Assembly (NCBI GenBank): GCA_905116865.2
Contig: CAJHNH020000813.1
Span: 36,001 to 100,000 of the forward strand
Reading direction: 5' to 3'
Source of the DNA: Candidula unifasciata
Taxonomy: Eukaryota > Mollusca > Gastropoda > Stylommatophora > Geomitridae
Length of the DNA stretch: 64,000 nucleotides
Part shown: in pieces, positions 45,597 through 56,344 of the stretch
How positions within the stretch are numbered: the stretch's first letter is position 1
Layout of the letters: every line of letters begins with the position of its first letter
Notes under the pieces: generated by a model
Told to the model about the DNA's origin: nothing
The model's input: only the letters and a program-made list of their open reading frames with translations
Database searches by the model: none
Position numbers and translations under genes: made by a program

Positions 45597-47848
45597 TCCA
45601 TATAGGAATAAACTCACAGGGAGCAAGTACAGCAGGGATCTACCAGTCATCAGTAGAAATTATCCTCGTCAACGAGCGTTTCGGCCCACGATTCCTAGAC
45701 GCATTCGGAGGTGGGCCCACCTGAGTTCATGAAGCTCAGGGCTAGTACCCTGCTGCACGAGATTACCGGATGGTGTTTTTCTTTCGGATAGGGACAAGAC
45801 GACTTGGTGGTTTCGCAGAAGGTACTGTGAGATAAGAAGTCGTTGCGGCAGCCTAATTAGAACAGTCAGTGTGCCTGGACGACCGAGCGACAAGCTTACG
45901 TTTGGTTTACCGGACACATGTTGGACTTTTGTTAGCAGGTGGCAGAGGAACACTGGCAGACAATTCGGACACGATGGACTTTCAAGGGGTGAGAAACCCT
46001 TTTCCACTAGACACCCGGACCAGCTCACCGAGGCCCGTCCCCTACGTTGTTGCGTTGCGTCCAAAGCCAGCTAGAGGCCCTTTCGGCTACCTCTCCCAGT
46101 TTTTTAAGTGTACGTTTCCGTTCATTACCGCGCAATCCTAGTTCTTTAACCACATTGTAGAGCGAAGTGGAAACGAGGCCTCTCGCTCCCACTTCGACGG
46201 CAAATACCCGTACCGTGTACGCCTCGTTTCTCCTCAGACCGGCTGCTAAATCACTGTATTTCTCGAGCTTATACAGGTGATTTTCATCCATACGCGACTC
46301 ATACGGGACGGTCAACTCTATCAGGATGAGCTGCCGTTTTTGCGCAGAGTGGAGGACTATGTCAGGTCGCAGACCGGTCTTCCGGATTAACTCGGGGTAC
46401 CGTTCATGGCCTGGCAGATCAACCGCCAGTAACCAGTCCCTCGCAGAGTCTAGCACAGATGGAGCGAATGCGTTTCGGTTGACCTTACCTTTTTGAACCT
46501 GCCCAGCCTTGACGAAACGAATGGGGACGATGCTAAAACTGGCCCTTGCGTTGGCCCTCATTCTAGCCTGGTCAACAACGACTGCTAACTCTTTTAGCAC
46601 CTTGTTGTGTCGCCAGGTATATCGGCCTTGACCTAGGGCTTTCCTGCACGCGGACAGGACGTGCTCAAGAGTTTGCTTCGATTTGCACAACGGGCAAGTC
46701 GGATCGTTAGTCGCAGACCAATTAACCATATTAACACCAGACGGTAATACATCGTACGCCGAACGAACGATAAAGCTCAGTCGCAGCGGGGTCATTCGCC
46801 AGATCTCACCCCATGTGAGTACTCTTGGCAATGCGCTCTCCAGGCTGACCCAATGGCCCTGCTGCGCCTGCTGGGCTGCTTTCTGGACCCGAACCTCGTT
46901 TTCGTTGTCCCTCACCGTTTGTATTACCATGTCTCGGCGTTCTTTGGCTGAGGCCTTTTACCACCAATTGACCTTCCTGTGCCCTAGGCCTCGACGGTCG
47001 GTTTGAGTGTATCCCATTATCTCCTTAAATTTTAGTGCATTCTGGGAAGATTCTATCGCATTGAGGACTCTTCACTTCTGGCCAGTCTTTAGAGCGGGCT
47101 GGACAGCGATGACATTTGGGTCTGAAGACTCGCGCAAGAGCATGGCGAGTCTTACCTTGCCGACTTTAATCTCTTCGGTTATTGATTTGAACGGAAGTAC
47201 CAGCTTAGCCTGCTTGCAATACAGAGCCACGTCGGTCAGACAAGGCGGTGCTCCAATCCACTTTCTCAAGGCTGTGTTGATCTTTCTCTCCATGGTTTCC
47301 ACTGCAGTCATCTTCACCTCGTAGACTAACAGTGGCCATAGGAGTTTCGGAATCAACATGAATTGGAGACACCATACCTTGAATTTCCCGACCAGCCTGC
47401 ATCGCTCGATCGCGAGCAGGCCTGTAGCCAGTGACTCGTGTATTCGCCGGACCTCCGCTCTATCAGATAACTTCGAATCGTAAACGCGACCGAGACTCTT
47501 CACCGGTTCCTCCAGAACCGTGGGGATCTTGTTCCTTGCCACCGTAAAACTGGTTGCCGACACCTTGCCCTTATGGATTGACAGACTCCTCGACTTCTGC
47601 GGTTTGAACTGCATTCCGCTCCATTGGACCACCGCGTCCAATCTTTTTAGGATCGTGCGGGCAGACTCCTCGCTGCCCGTTATAATAGTCGTGTCATCCA
47701 TAAATTCGCGTAGTGGCTGCATCCAGTGGTCCCCAGTTTGAAGGCCTTGTCCGTAGCCGGCCGCCCCGTCTAACATGATCTGCATGGCCATGACAAACAG
47801 TATAGGTGAGATCGTACACCCCATAGCTATCCCAATCTGCAACTCAGT
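45597..47848 (-). pseudogene. RLE-type non-LTR retrotransposon: RT, CCHC, endonuclease and 3' UTR
   Basis: A 5'-truncated copy on the minus strand. It starts inside RT at IGIAMGCTISPILFVMAM (motif B region), followed by the catalytic FMDD (47693-47704), then LKRLDAVVQWSGMQFKPQK, ESLATGLLAIERC and ALRKWIGAPP. The frame continues into CPLCKSKQTLEHVLSAC, a CCHC zinc-binding motif, then RPDIVLHS, LILIELTVPYE, the PD and E/T motifs of a restriction-like endonuclease, and RASSWLWTQR. Only two in-frame stops break about 606 codons, at 47072-47074 and 46958-46960. RLE elements of the R2/R4/NeSL/Hero group encode this RT-CCHC-RLE order. The clade is not assigned. The 3' UTR (45597-46024) ends like 1-448. 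Confidence 0.9.
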
Positions 47849-48460
47849 CTACCTCGTGGTAAACGTAAAAATACACCGACGAAGGTGAAATGCTAGAAGT
47901 GCATCGTATGCTGGGATGAAAGATAGAGAAAAAAAAATGAATGAATTTCAGGTAGGGGGGTATCGGTGACACTGGTGCAATCATCGATATACCTCGTGTA
48001 GAGCTCGGGGAGACTACCGATATATGCATGACATATCTGGTGCTCGAGGTGCCCCATGAAGAGGCAGGCATAGCTAGGTTTCATCTTGGTCCCCATAGCG
48101 ATACCGCTAATCTGGTTGAAATACTGGTCATTAAACTCGAACGAGTTTAGAGTGAGCACTTACTCAGCCAGACGAATCAAGGGGTCAGTGGCTATGACAG
48201 GACTGACTCTGATCTAGAAAGAACAGCAAAGCCTGGAGGCTACCTGAATGTGGAATAGAGGTGTAGAGGGAGGTAACATCTAAGGTGAAGATGTGGTACC
48301 TGGAAAAAGAGGTGAACCGGATAGATTGAAAGATAGAGATGGCATGGTTGTTATCTCTGATGCAAGACGGGAGATCAACGACCAGGGGCTGCAAAATACG
48401 GTCGAGGAACCCGGATATGAGCCCTGTGGGACAGCAAACAAAGAGATCATATGATATAAG
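47849..48460 (-). pseudogene. Penelope-like element RT fragment
   Basis: The minus strand in three frame pieces reads PTGLISGFLDRILQPLVVDL, PSCIRDNNHAI, IFTLDVTSLYTSIPHSGSLQ and ALLFFLDQS. It continues LTLNSFEFNDQYFNQISGIA, MGTKMKPSYACLFMGHLE and LPELYTRYIDDC. The DVTSLYT.IPH, F.QI.G.AMGT.M.PSYA.LFMG..E and RYIDD motifs are those of Penelope-like RTs. A GIY-YIG endonuclease would be expected C-terminal but is not present, because the fragment stops where the RLE element begins. Stops and a shift near 48170 break it. Confidence 0.85.
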
Positions 48461-48464
48461 GTTA

Positions 48465-49665
48465 ATAAAGTGCAAAGAACGTAGAGACATGGTGACAAAA
48501 CAGTTCAGGGAATACAAAAACGATTTACCGGTCCAAAATGCAGCCCAGTTGTCGAAGCAAGGCCAATGGTCATGCTTCAATACTGCCTTGCTACGAGAAC
48601 TGACAGTGGATGAGATTTTTCGAATGTCTCCACTGTGACTGACATGGTCAAGTGGCATGTGATCATCGATCTGACATGTCCCTTATACAGAGCTTAGCAG
48701 ACGCTCAAGCACGTATTGTCCGCATAAAGAAAAGTCCTAGGTCAGGAACGATTCACATCATAATAGGGCCCTGAAAGAGTTGACCAACATTGTGGACAAC
48801 ACTAGGACGAGGGCTGACGCTAAAAACAGCCCCAAAGTCCCTTCATTGCGCTTCCTTAAGTTTGAGCAGATCTCTAAAGGTGCATTCAACAAAGATGCAT
48901 ACGCGCAATCCATACTCGACTGTGTGAGGGACTGGTAACTAGCAGTTAACCTGTCTGATTTTGGGAAATTCCCTGAATCAATCCGAAAGACTGGTCTGAT
49001 TCCAGACATGAGTTTGCACTCTACGGCAGAATGTCAGCTCGTCCTAATATCGAAGAAAACCACATGTAGATGCTCGAGATATACAGCTTTTTGGTGGCCA
49101 GTCTGAGGAGCGATGAAATGTGTACAGTAAACCTGTTATCAGTCCAGGTAGGAGCAAGGCTAATCTCCATCTCCACATACAGTGTACTGAAGCCACTGTG
49201 CTAGCGAGGAAAAGAGCATAAACGGGCACAAAAGCAACTGGGCGAAGCTGCGAACAGAGCTTCGAGCTGGTTGTGGACACAACAGAGCGACGCGGGGATA
49301 GGTCTCGGTAGACTGGTCCGAGCCCTAGTGGAAAAGAACTTTTAAATTCCTAAAGCCAAAGTTGTCCCATCAACGTCTGCCCGTGTTACTGCCAACTCCC
49401 AAAAGTCTGTGCGATAAATGTCTAGTCCGATAAACCAAAGGTCCATTTGTCATTCTGGTCGTTCGAGTAGGTGATAAATTCTCTACCTCAGCGACGATAT
49501 ATATTACCTTAACCTTAGTACCTGTTACAAATCACCATAACGTCTTGTCCAAATGTCCCATAAGCGCAGCAGGAGAAATCTAGGTTGTCTAGGGAGGTCA
49601 ATGGGCCGAAACAATTGTTAAAGGAAGACGTATACTGAGGATCGATAGACTCCTGCTGTGCATGC
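48465..49665 (+). pseudogene. Second RLE-type non-LTR copy, degraded, opposite orientation
   Basis: The plus-strand translation reads KCKERRDMVTKQFREYKNDL, VQNAAQLSKQGQWSCFNTAL and LRELTVDEIFRMSPL. It then continues RALKELTNIVDNTRTRADAK, FNKDAYAQSILDCVRDW, PESIRKTGLIPDMSLHS and QLVLI. These align with the minus copy (KERRDMVIQTV, QKAAQQAQQGHWVSLESALP, FAPSVLDSARDWLLAVDL, PELIRKTGLRPDIVLHS, QLILIELTV). The CCHC region is lost and the endonuclease is broken by shifts. The 3' tail (49320-49665) is interrupted by a minisatellite and resumes as GGAGTTCTTCTTA at 50034. Confidence 0.85.
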
Positions 49666-50036
49666 TCCCGTTGTGCATTCTCCCGTTCTGCATGCTCCCG
49701 TTGTGCAAGCTCCGGTTGTGCATGCTCCCGTTGTGCAAGCTCCCGTTATGCATGCTCCCGTTGTGCATTCTCCCGTTCTGCATGCTCCCGTTGTGCATTC
49801 TCCCGTTATGCATGCTCCCGTTGTGCAAGCTCCCGTTGTGCAAGCTCCTGTTGTGCAAGCTCCGGTTGTGCATGCTCCCGTTGTGCAAGCTCCCGTTCTG
49901 TATGCTCCCGTTGTGCATTCTCCCGTTCTGCATGCTCCCGTTGTGCATTCTCCCGTTGTGCATTCTCCCGTTATGCATGCTCCCGTTGTGCAAGCTCCCG
50001 TTGTGCAAGCTCCCGTTGTGAATGCTCCCGTTGTGG
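49660..50036 (+). repeat. 15-bp minisatellite, 25 units, inside the RLE 3' tail
   Basis: The unit is GCATGCTCCCGTTGT, with variants GCATTCTCCCGTTCT and GCAAGCTCCCGTTGT, often alternating as dimers. The equivalent spot in the copy at 55566-55935 is single copy: CTCCTGCTGTACTTGCTCCC then GTGTGGAGTTTCTTCTT. The array sits between CTCCTGCTGT and GTGGAGTTCTTCTT. All frames are open because 15 is a multiple of 3. These are not genes. Confidence 0.95.
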
Positions 50037-50311
50037 AGTTCTTCTTAACTTATTATTATATTGTTTTTCTCTTACCTTTGAGATGCTGTTCCACGAAAAC
50101 ACAATACACTCAAGACAATTTAAAGCGAATCAATTAAAAAATTATTAAATCTTTCCGTGAAAACACTACCTAGAGTGAATTAAAAGTGAAAGTAAAACAA
50201 CTTATTAATTTTACTCAGTGACAATAAAAATAAAAGCCGAACACAGATAAAACACACGTGTCAGCTATTTTTCGACAGCCTGTACAAGTCACGCGACCAA
50301 ATTTTAGAGCC

Positions 50312-50650
50312 AGGCCTAACCACGACCGGCTCTAGCTGACGGGCCGTGCTGCTTACTTCACTGGGTCAGGCTAACGATGCGTTAACGCAGCGGTTCACAA
50401 ACTGGGTGACGAGACCTCCTGTGGTGCAGCGAATGTATGCAATAATCAAGAAAAGTCAGCTACAAATTGTGAAATATAGAAGGTAAAGAAGACATGTAGA
50501 CACTTAAAAGTTAACATTTAAGTTGTCTTCCCTTGCCATTGTTAAAGATGGTTTATTCCTTGTTTGAGAACCTCTGCGTTAACGCATCGTTAGCCCTACC
50601 AGGTGACGTCAGCAGCACGGCCCGTCACCTAGAGCCGGTTGCGGCCTAAC
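50312..50650. mobile_element. Palindromic foldback element (about 56-bp outer arms)
   Basis: The left arm 50324-50379 (ACCGGCTCTAG, TGACGGGCCGTGCTGCT, GGCTAACGATG) and right arm 50585-50640 (CATCGTTAGCC, AGCAGCACGGCCCGTCACCTAGAGCCGG) are inverted repeats with about 8 mismatches in 56. Next to the inner ends lies CGTTAACG, itself a palindrome, on both sides. The arms can be continued across it into the ends of the central hAT-like element. Confidence 0.88.
50388..50576. mobile_element. hAT-like MITE (189 bp) at the centre of the palindrome
   Basis: Starts CAGCGGTTCACAAACTGGGTGA and ends TTTGAGAACCTCTG. The termini CAG.GGTTC.CAA are those of hAT elements. The 8-bp sequence CGTTAACG occurs at 50380-50387 and 50577-50584, the TSD length expected for hAT. 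The interior is noncoding. Confidence 0.72.
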
Positions 50651-51970
50651 ATTTAGTTGGCCGTTGCCTGTGCTCCATATGATGACGATGAACAAGGAGA
50701 AGAAGACACAGAATAATGCAATCGACCAGCATCAGAAACATCAATTATTACCTGTCAATTATTGATCATGACATATTCGTGTAGAGTTAGCAAAACTAAT
50801 GAATAGATGTAGTTTTCAATAGAGGTTATGGCAACCCTAACCTCAGTGTGTATGTAGGTACATGTAGAACTTCATGAACGATTCTTTTGTAATGTATCCG
50901 ATATAAAATTCCATTTAAGATATTTCTTTTGAATCCCCCATTCAATCATTATCCTAATGTCAGAATGAATGCGTGACATGGCTAGAGGCTGTGTTTCGCA
51001 TGTACAAAGAGAATGAAAGCATGTTTCTTTAATTATAAAACATAAAAATATTGTCCCTGAGGTGTGTAATGGACTTTTATTCCGATTGAAGTAGCTAAAT
51101 GAATCAAAAGTCGTAAGTTTGTCTTTTTTTTTAAACCTTAAACTGATTCACTGTTAACATGTGTCAGGATTCTTTTGTGGAGTCGAGATCTTTTCTAAAA
51201 TATGTTCTTTATTTATAATTCCCCGTGTCCACAGTCTTGCTGGTCGACGCTTACCAGAAAGAAACATACCTTCCATTGTTGTTCTACGTCAAAAAAGCGA
51301 CTAATTTATTTTAGTGAGGTAATTCTGAACTATAAAGTCTGTTTAAAGACGAAACAGAATCGACTTCATGGCAGAATTTTATTCCATATGACTCTTTTTC
51401 TCTCTCACTATGTCTCTCTATCTATCTCTGTGTGTGAGAGAGAGAGTGTGTGTGTGTGTGTGAGATAAACCAATTGTCCACAAAATACGAACTCTATAGC
51501 TTCATGAGAGAACTTCGGGATTCTCCGAAATCCCGAACTTGCATTTTAAAACATGGACTGTCTGCCCACCCCTTACAATGTTTCCATATGCGCTAAGGTG
51601 CAAGCATGGTAGTTTTCAGGTGCGTCTGTGACAACTAAAATCAAAACTTCAATATCGAGAGGATCGACTTTGCACAGGTTTCTGCAATGTCGTGTAGAGA
51701 ATTCACCACTAATTTAAAGCTATGATAGATTTGCCCTTTTACCTAAACCATTTATTTTCAGCCTACTTATAATTAGTCGCCTTTCACGACGTGCTTATTG
51801 GGGAGTAGTAGATATATTCTAGTTTTCCCCACAATGTGCCATAAAACCCAAATGGATTAAAGACGTTCTAAAACTTCAGCTAACGCAAATGCAGTCTGCC
51901 AGAGCTCATCCTCTCAATGATGATTGTCGGCACAGCAGATCGACTTCGCCTTTTTGCTCATGTTATATTA
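50651..51970. other. Unassigned sequence
   Basis: A short TCTC and TG/AG microsatellite lies near 51394-51462. Otherwise no feature was recognised in about 1.3 kb. Confidence 0.5.
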
Positions 51971-51971
51971 T

Positions 51972-52055
51972 AGGTTAGGAGCCGCCGTGGTGTAGTGGCT
52001 ACAACACCGCCTGCGGATCGGAAGGTCATGGGTTTAAGTCTTGACGTCAATCAAC
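51972..52055 (+). mobile_element. SINE-1 head only (type-1 head)
   Basis: GCCGCCGTGGTGTAGTGGCTA (A box region) and AAGGTCATGGGTTTAAGTC (decayed B box), with no body. It abuts the minus-strand non-LTR end at 52060. Confidence 0.6.
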
Positions 52056-52059
52056 TGGC

Positions 52060-52610
52060 TGCCGTCTCTACAAACGAAGCTTTGCTGAAATGGATCTCCA
52101 ACACGCTCTGTCTCTTGTTGGTGTTGGGCGCCCTCTTAGACTGCTGTTCGTTTATCTTTTGATGTTGTCCTGCCACATGTATTTTTGTCTACCTCTTGCT
52201 CTCTTGTCCTTAACTTTTCCCCTACAGTCTGGTTTTTTTTTTTTTTATGTGGCATGTCTTCTAATACGGCCAAAAGATTTCGGTTTTTTTTTTTTTTTTA
52301 ATCTTTTTTAGGAACCTTTTTTTCCATTTGCAGAATCTCCAGATCTCTTGTATTTGATTGTTTTTGTTTCCATATATATGACATGTCCTTTTGTATATTC
52401 ACATTTCCAGAGACTTATTTCGATTTCTAGTTGCTTGTTCAGTGTCCAGATTTCTGCATCATACAGCAGGGTTGAGTATACGTACATTTGAAAATTATAA
52501 CTTGTAACGTTTAGTTTTCCCCTCTAGTGGCAATAATTTGTTGCACCTTACTGAAGATAATTATAGCCATTCCTATTCTCTTTTTGATTTCTAAATTGTT
52601 GACATGTGAC
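52060..52610 (-). pseudogene. Degraded non-LTR ORF C-terminus
   Basis: Minus-strand pieces read EIKKRIGMAIIIFSKVQQII, STLLYDAEIWTLNKQLEIEI, KSFGRIRRHAT, RGRQKYMWQDNIKRQTN and DRACWRSISAKL. The EI..RIG.A...F.K and LLY..E.WTL.K patterns mark the RT thumb, and RGRQ..MW is the RGRP..W motif. Two poly-T runs (poly-A on this strand) interrupt it. Confidence 0.65.
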
Positions 52611-52916
52611 AGAAATTCCGCTTATCGGCTGTAGTAAAAACTGTTCATCAACTCAAAGTATTTAAACTCGTTTGCACACTCCCTAACAAAATGTTAACAT
52701 TATAGTAACAGATGCTTATTTTAAAATAACAGAAACGTCAAATATTCCTCACCTCCCTCATTCTTTTTTATTTTTATAAATGGTATAACAAAATCAAACT
52801 ATATAAAAATCAACGAACGACACAGTAATATATACGAAACTGAACTAACGCCACGACCCTACATCTGCTTGCGAAAAACATGCGATCTCTCACTTCACAT
52901 ATTTTCAAAGATGTTG
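52611..52916. other. Unassigned AT-rich sequence
   Basis: No feature recognised. Confidence 0.4.
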
Positions 52917-53482
52917 CAAGACGAGGATTCGACTTCGCACTGTACTGTACCACTTCAGAAAAAACATTTTTTTAAACAATACAACGTCTAACCTGCTGTT
53001 GGCAGCGAGCCGCAAACAGTCTCCGGTTAAATTTGTGGTTTTGATTATTTTCGCCACTTTCGTGGATAAAAGATTGGGGTATGTGCGCCAGCTTTCTTAA
53101 TTTTTCTTTCCCCATAGACAGACCCCTCCTTCTACCTCATGTTCTTGTCTTCTGATGTTTTCCATGTGGGTTATCCTCCGTTCTCGTTTTTTTTTTTTTC
53201 AAGACGAGGATTCGACTTCGCACTGTACTGTACCACTTCAGAAAAAACATTTTTTTTTTTAAACAATACAACGTCTAACCTGCTGTTGGCAGCGAGCCGC
53301 AAACAGTATCCGGTTAAATTTGTGGTTTTGATTATTTTCGCCACTTTCGTGGATAAAAGATTGGGGTATGTGCGCCAGCTTTCTTAATTTTTCTTTCCCC
53401 ATAGACAGACCCCTCCTTCTACCTCATGTTCTTGTCTTCTGATGTTTTCCATGTGGGTTATCCTCCGTTCTCGTTTCTTCTC
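52917..53482. repeat. 283-bp tandem duplication, two near-identical units
   Basis: Unit 1 is 52917-53199 and unit 2 is 53200-53482. Both start CAAGACGAGGATTCGACTTC and end in TCTCGTTT plus a poly-T run. I see only one substitution (CAGTCTCC to CAGTATCC) apart from homopolymer length. No coding content. Confidence 0.95.
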
Positions 53483-53517
53483 TTTTTTTTTTTTTTTTTT
53501 TTTGGGTCCTTCTGTCA

Positions 53518-53695
53518 TCCATTGGTACCAGGAAGGAGGGGCAGGGGCCGACCAACACGAAGATGGGCACATGATATGTTACTTCCTGAGTATGAAAGTG
53601 CATGAGGAGAGAGAGCTAGCGAGAGACCGAGCTTCTTTCTGGCAGACCGCGATGAGAGCGACGTTCTGCAAAGGACCTGCTACATGATGATGTCA
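53518..53695 (+). pseudogene. ATFC-family non-LTR 3' end
   Basis: Reads VPGRRGRGRPTRRWAHD, then SMKVHEERELARDRASFWQT and AMRATFCKGPAT, stop, ATGATGATG. It is only the last 55 codons, 5'-truncated, directly after the poly-T of the tandem duplication. Confidence 0.8.
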
Positions 53696-54029
53696 TCCAT
53701 TGTGTATCCGAAACTGTTCCCTTTTATTTTGGCTAGGCGTATCTCGTAAGAGACCGAGCTAGTTCGCAGCTATTTTTATTTTATTTTACAGAACGTCCTT
53801 TCAGACCAACATTTATTGTTTGATAATTTGAAGTGTTTTATTTTGCCGAAAGTTCTGAAAACAGTTTTCTGAGTTCGAATAGTTCCGAAATTGTGAAAAT
53901 AGTTCGCGTGTTACTATGGCGATCGTATAGACGTCTTCGTCGACTTTGTGGCACTAGGTTTTAAATATATGGCTAGGTCTATCCTCTCACAGCAGCTTGT
54001 TGCACAAGGCACGATTAGCGTGTCTCTAG
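53696..54029. other. Unassigned sequence
   Basis: No feature recognised. Confidence 0.4.
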
Positions 54030-54265
54030 CAACAACCCCTGGAAGTCTCTGAAATGCATGCATTAGTTAAAAGTGTGGGATCCGAAATCAAAATCACACG
54101 TTTTAGTTGTAGTTTAAACAGATTATGAATGCCGTTGTTGCTTCTCACTCTCCATTCGCCGCTGTTTGCATCTTTGATGGGTCCAAAGATTCGTCGTAAG
54201 ACTCTGTAAAAATGCTTCATCTCATTTAGTTGTGCTCCAAGTTTCAGAGCCATATAACACGACTG
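54030..54265 (-). pseudogene. Non-LTR ORF fragment related to 26084-26463
   Basis: The minus-strand ORF reads MALKLGAQLNEMKHFYRVLR, RIFGPIKDANSGEWRVRSNN, GIHNLFK. The SN..IHNLFK block is the same as SNNEIHNLFK in the other copy. Confidence 0.7.
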
Positions 54266-54569
54266 GTCTAATCAACGTTTTGACTGATATGCGGTAAAAT
54301 TTAATATCCCCAGAATTAGACAACGTAATTTGTTTTTAAAACTATAAAATGTGGAGTCATAATTTCCATCTCTGTGTTCCTCTGGCCAGGGCAGTGCCGT
54401 GCTATAATACAGAGACAGGGAGGCATCAGGCGGCACAGTAAGGGGGAAGCTATAATGTGTCATATTTCCCAGATTTGCATCATTTTGAGGAAATTCTACC
54501 TCATTGAATTGCCCCTGGCAGTCCAAATTAAAAAGGCATACTACTCTTATCAATACCAAACACGATAAA
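54266..54569. other. Unassigned sequence
   Basis: No feature recognised. Confidence 0.4.
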
Positions 54570-54955
54570 AAAGAACTGTGAGTGAGTGAGTGAGTGAGTG
54601 AGTAAGTGGTAAGTGAATGAGCGAGTGGTAAGCGAGTAAGCGAGGGAAGTGAAGGAATGAGTGATGGAGGAAGGGAATAAATGAGTTAGTGAGAGAGTGA
54701 ATGGTGAGTTTGTGAGTAAGTGAATGATTGAGGGAATGTGTTAGTAAGTGAGTGAGTGAGAGAGGAAAATAGTGAGTGAGAGAGGAAATGAGTGAGTGAG
54801 TGAGTGAGTGAGTGAGTGAGTGAATGAGTGAGTAAGTGAGTGAAGTGATGGGTGGTGAGTGAATAAGTTAGTGAATGCGTTAGTGAGTGATTGAGGGAGA
54901 AAATGAGTGAGAAAATAAGTGAGTGAGTGACTGAGTTAGTGAGGGAGTGAGTAGG
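54570..54955. repeat. (GTGA)n imperfect tetranucleotide tract
   Basis: About 385 bp of GTGA units with GTAA, GGGA and GAGA variants. Pure runs lie at 54572-54600 and 54785-54822. Confidence 0.93.
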
Positions 54956-55565
54956 AAAGATGCCCTGTCTTCAATTGCTTAGACAAAGTTAAACCTTTTC
55001 TTCATGTAAAGCAAGGTTGTATAGCAACGATTCATTACCAGCCTCTTGATGGTGTGGTGCTCTTGCTCATATCTGAGACTTCACTGGCCTTTAACATTCG
55101 TCTAAAACAACATTTACAAAGGGAGAGTCCTTAAAACTAACATTCAAGCACAAACATCAACTGAAAGACACACATTTGTTTTTACTTTTAAACAGAAACG
55201 TTTGACGAAATCAGGAAAGAAACACACAAAGGAATTATATTTAACAATACATAAGAATTTAGGATAATAGAAAGATATACATCAAAGATGCAGAACAAAG
55301 AAATATCCATTCAAACAACATGCGCAAAATTAGATTCTTTGGATAAAAATCACACAGAAAAATGGAAGTGCACAAAAACTCAACATTTATTGACATCAGA
55401 AATTGGCATCTTCTGTTGCTGGGACTTCCTTGTCTTCGCATCCTTTTCCACCTCTCATCTAATACTCGTACTGCGATTCTTACTCCTTATCTTTCTTCTA
55501 CTGCTATACTTTTTTTCTTTCTGTCCCATGTGACGTTGGTAGTTATTTACATCCGCAGCTTTATT
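54956..55565. other. Unassigned sequence
   Basis: No feature recognised. Confidence 0.45.
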
Positions 55566-55935
55566 TAGTGCCGATGTCCCTCTGTCAATTGCCAACAAAG
55601 TCTAACATGTGTCTCATAAACCAACCGTAAGCGTGCCACTTGGTCGTCAAGGTATGCCGACTGATCTATAGACTACAGCAGCGACTATGTAAATAAACTT
55701 CGAATCTCACAGTACCTGTGGCATAGTCACCATTTTCGTGCGAGAACATCCGGTAATACGTGCAGCAGGAGCAGATCAAGCCTGAGCTTCATGAACTCAA
55801 GTGGGCCCACGCTCTGAGATTATCTAGAAGGTCGCTGGCTGAAACAATTGTGGACGAGCGATCACTTCTACTAATGATTTGTAGACTCCTGCTGTACTTG
55901 CTCCCGTGTGGAGTTTCTTCTTATTGTATCATGCA
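55566..55935 (+). mobile_element. RLE-type non-LTR 3' tail, fourth copy
   Basis: Aligns with 1-448: TGCCAACAAAGTCTAACATG, GTCGTCAAGGTATGCCGACTG, CTCACAGTACCTG, GAGCTTCATGAACTCAAG and CTGCTGTACTTGCTCCCGTG. A 5'-truncated tail without coding part. It keeps the pre-expansion state of the minisatellite locus. Confidence 0.85.
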
Positions 55936-55974
55936 GTGATCAAGAATGTGGATTTAATTCTCTGATGCTACATG

Positions 55975-56180
55975 CTCGTGTGGGTTCTGGGGCCCTATTG
56001 TAAGGAAAACAAGAAGACTCACTGTTTACCCAGAAGCATGTCGTAGGAGTCGACTAAATGGGAGTTTCCTTCGAAGTCGGAGTGCATCTGCCTCAGAGGC
56101 AAGGAACCAACAATCTGCACGCAAATGATTAAGACCTGTTAAATGGAAACACACAAAACACTCAGGTTCTTAAACAGGAC
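55975..56180 (+). repeat. Interspersed repeat family 4, copy 3
   Basis: GTGTGGGTTCTGGGGCCC, AAGCATGTCGTAGGAGTCGACTAA, TTTCCTTCGAAGTCG and GGCAAGGAACCAACAATC match 9440-9765. Confidence 0.65.
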
Positions 56181-56187
56181 TGCAGTC

Positions 56188-56232
56188 CATTAGGCGTATA
56201 GGGCATATAGGGCTAGACCTGATGCTATGTAG
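56188..56232 (-). mobile_element. SINE-1 3' fragment
   Basis: TTAGGCGTATAGGGCATATAG then GGCTAGACCT is the complement of the SINE-1 3' part. Confidence 0.6.
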
Positions 56233-56344
56233 AGGTGGGGATAATTAATTAATTTTGCATAGATTGCATTATTAATTGTAACAGACTGTAGAAGTGAAAA
56301 CTTAGACATGGAAGGCTGTAATTAGGTTTTCTATCTCACACGAG

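Noticed and set aside
45669..46064. 131-codon ORF as a separate gene
   Set aside because: It overlaps the 3' UTR and the end of the endonuclease ORF of the RLE element, and its homologue at 155-388 has the same context.
49598..50137. Repetitive proteins of 119-159 codons, and a regular repeat that could suggest a CRISPR array
   Set aside because: The 15-bp units are contiguous without spacers, and the frames stay open only because 15 is a multiple of 3. The origin is a minisatellite in a retroelement tail.
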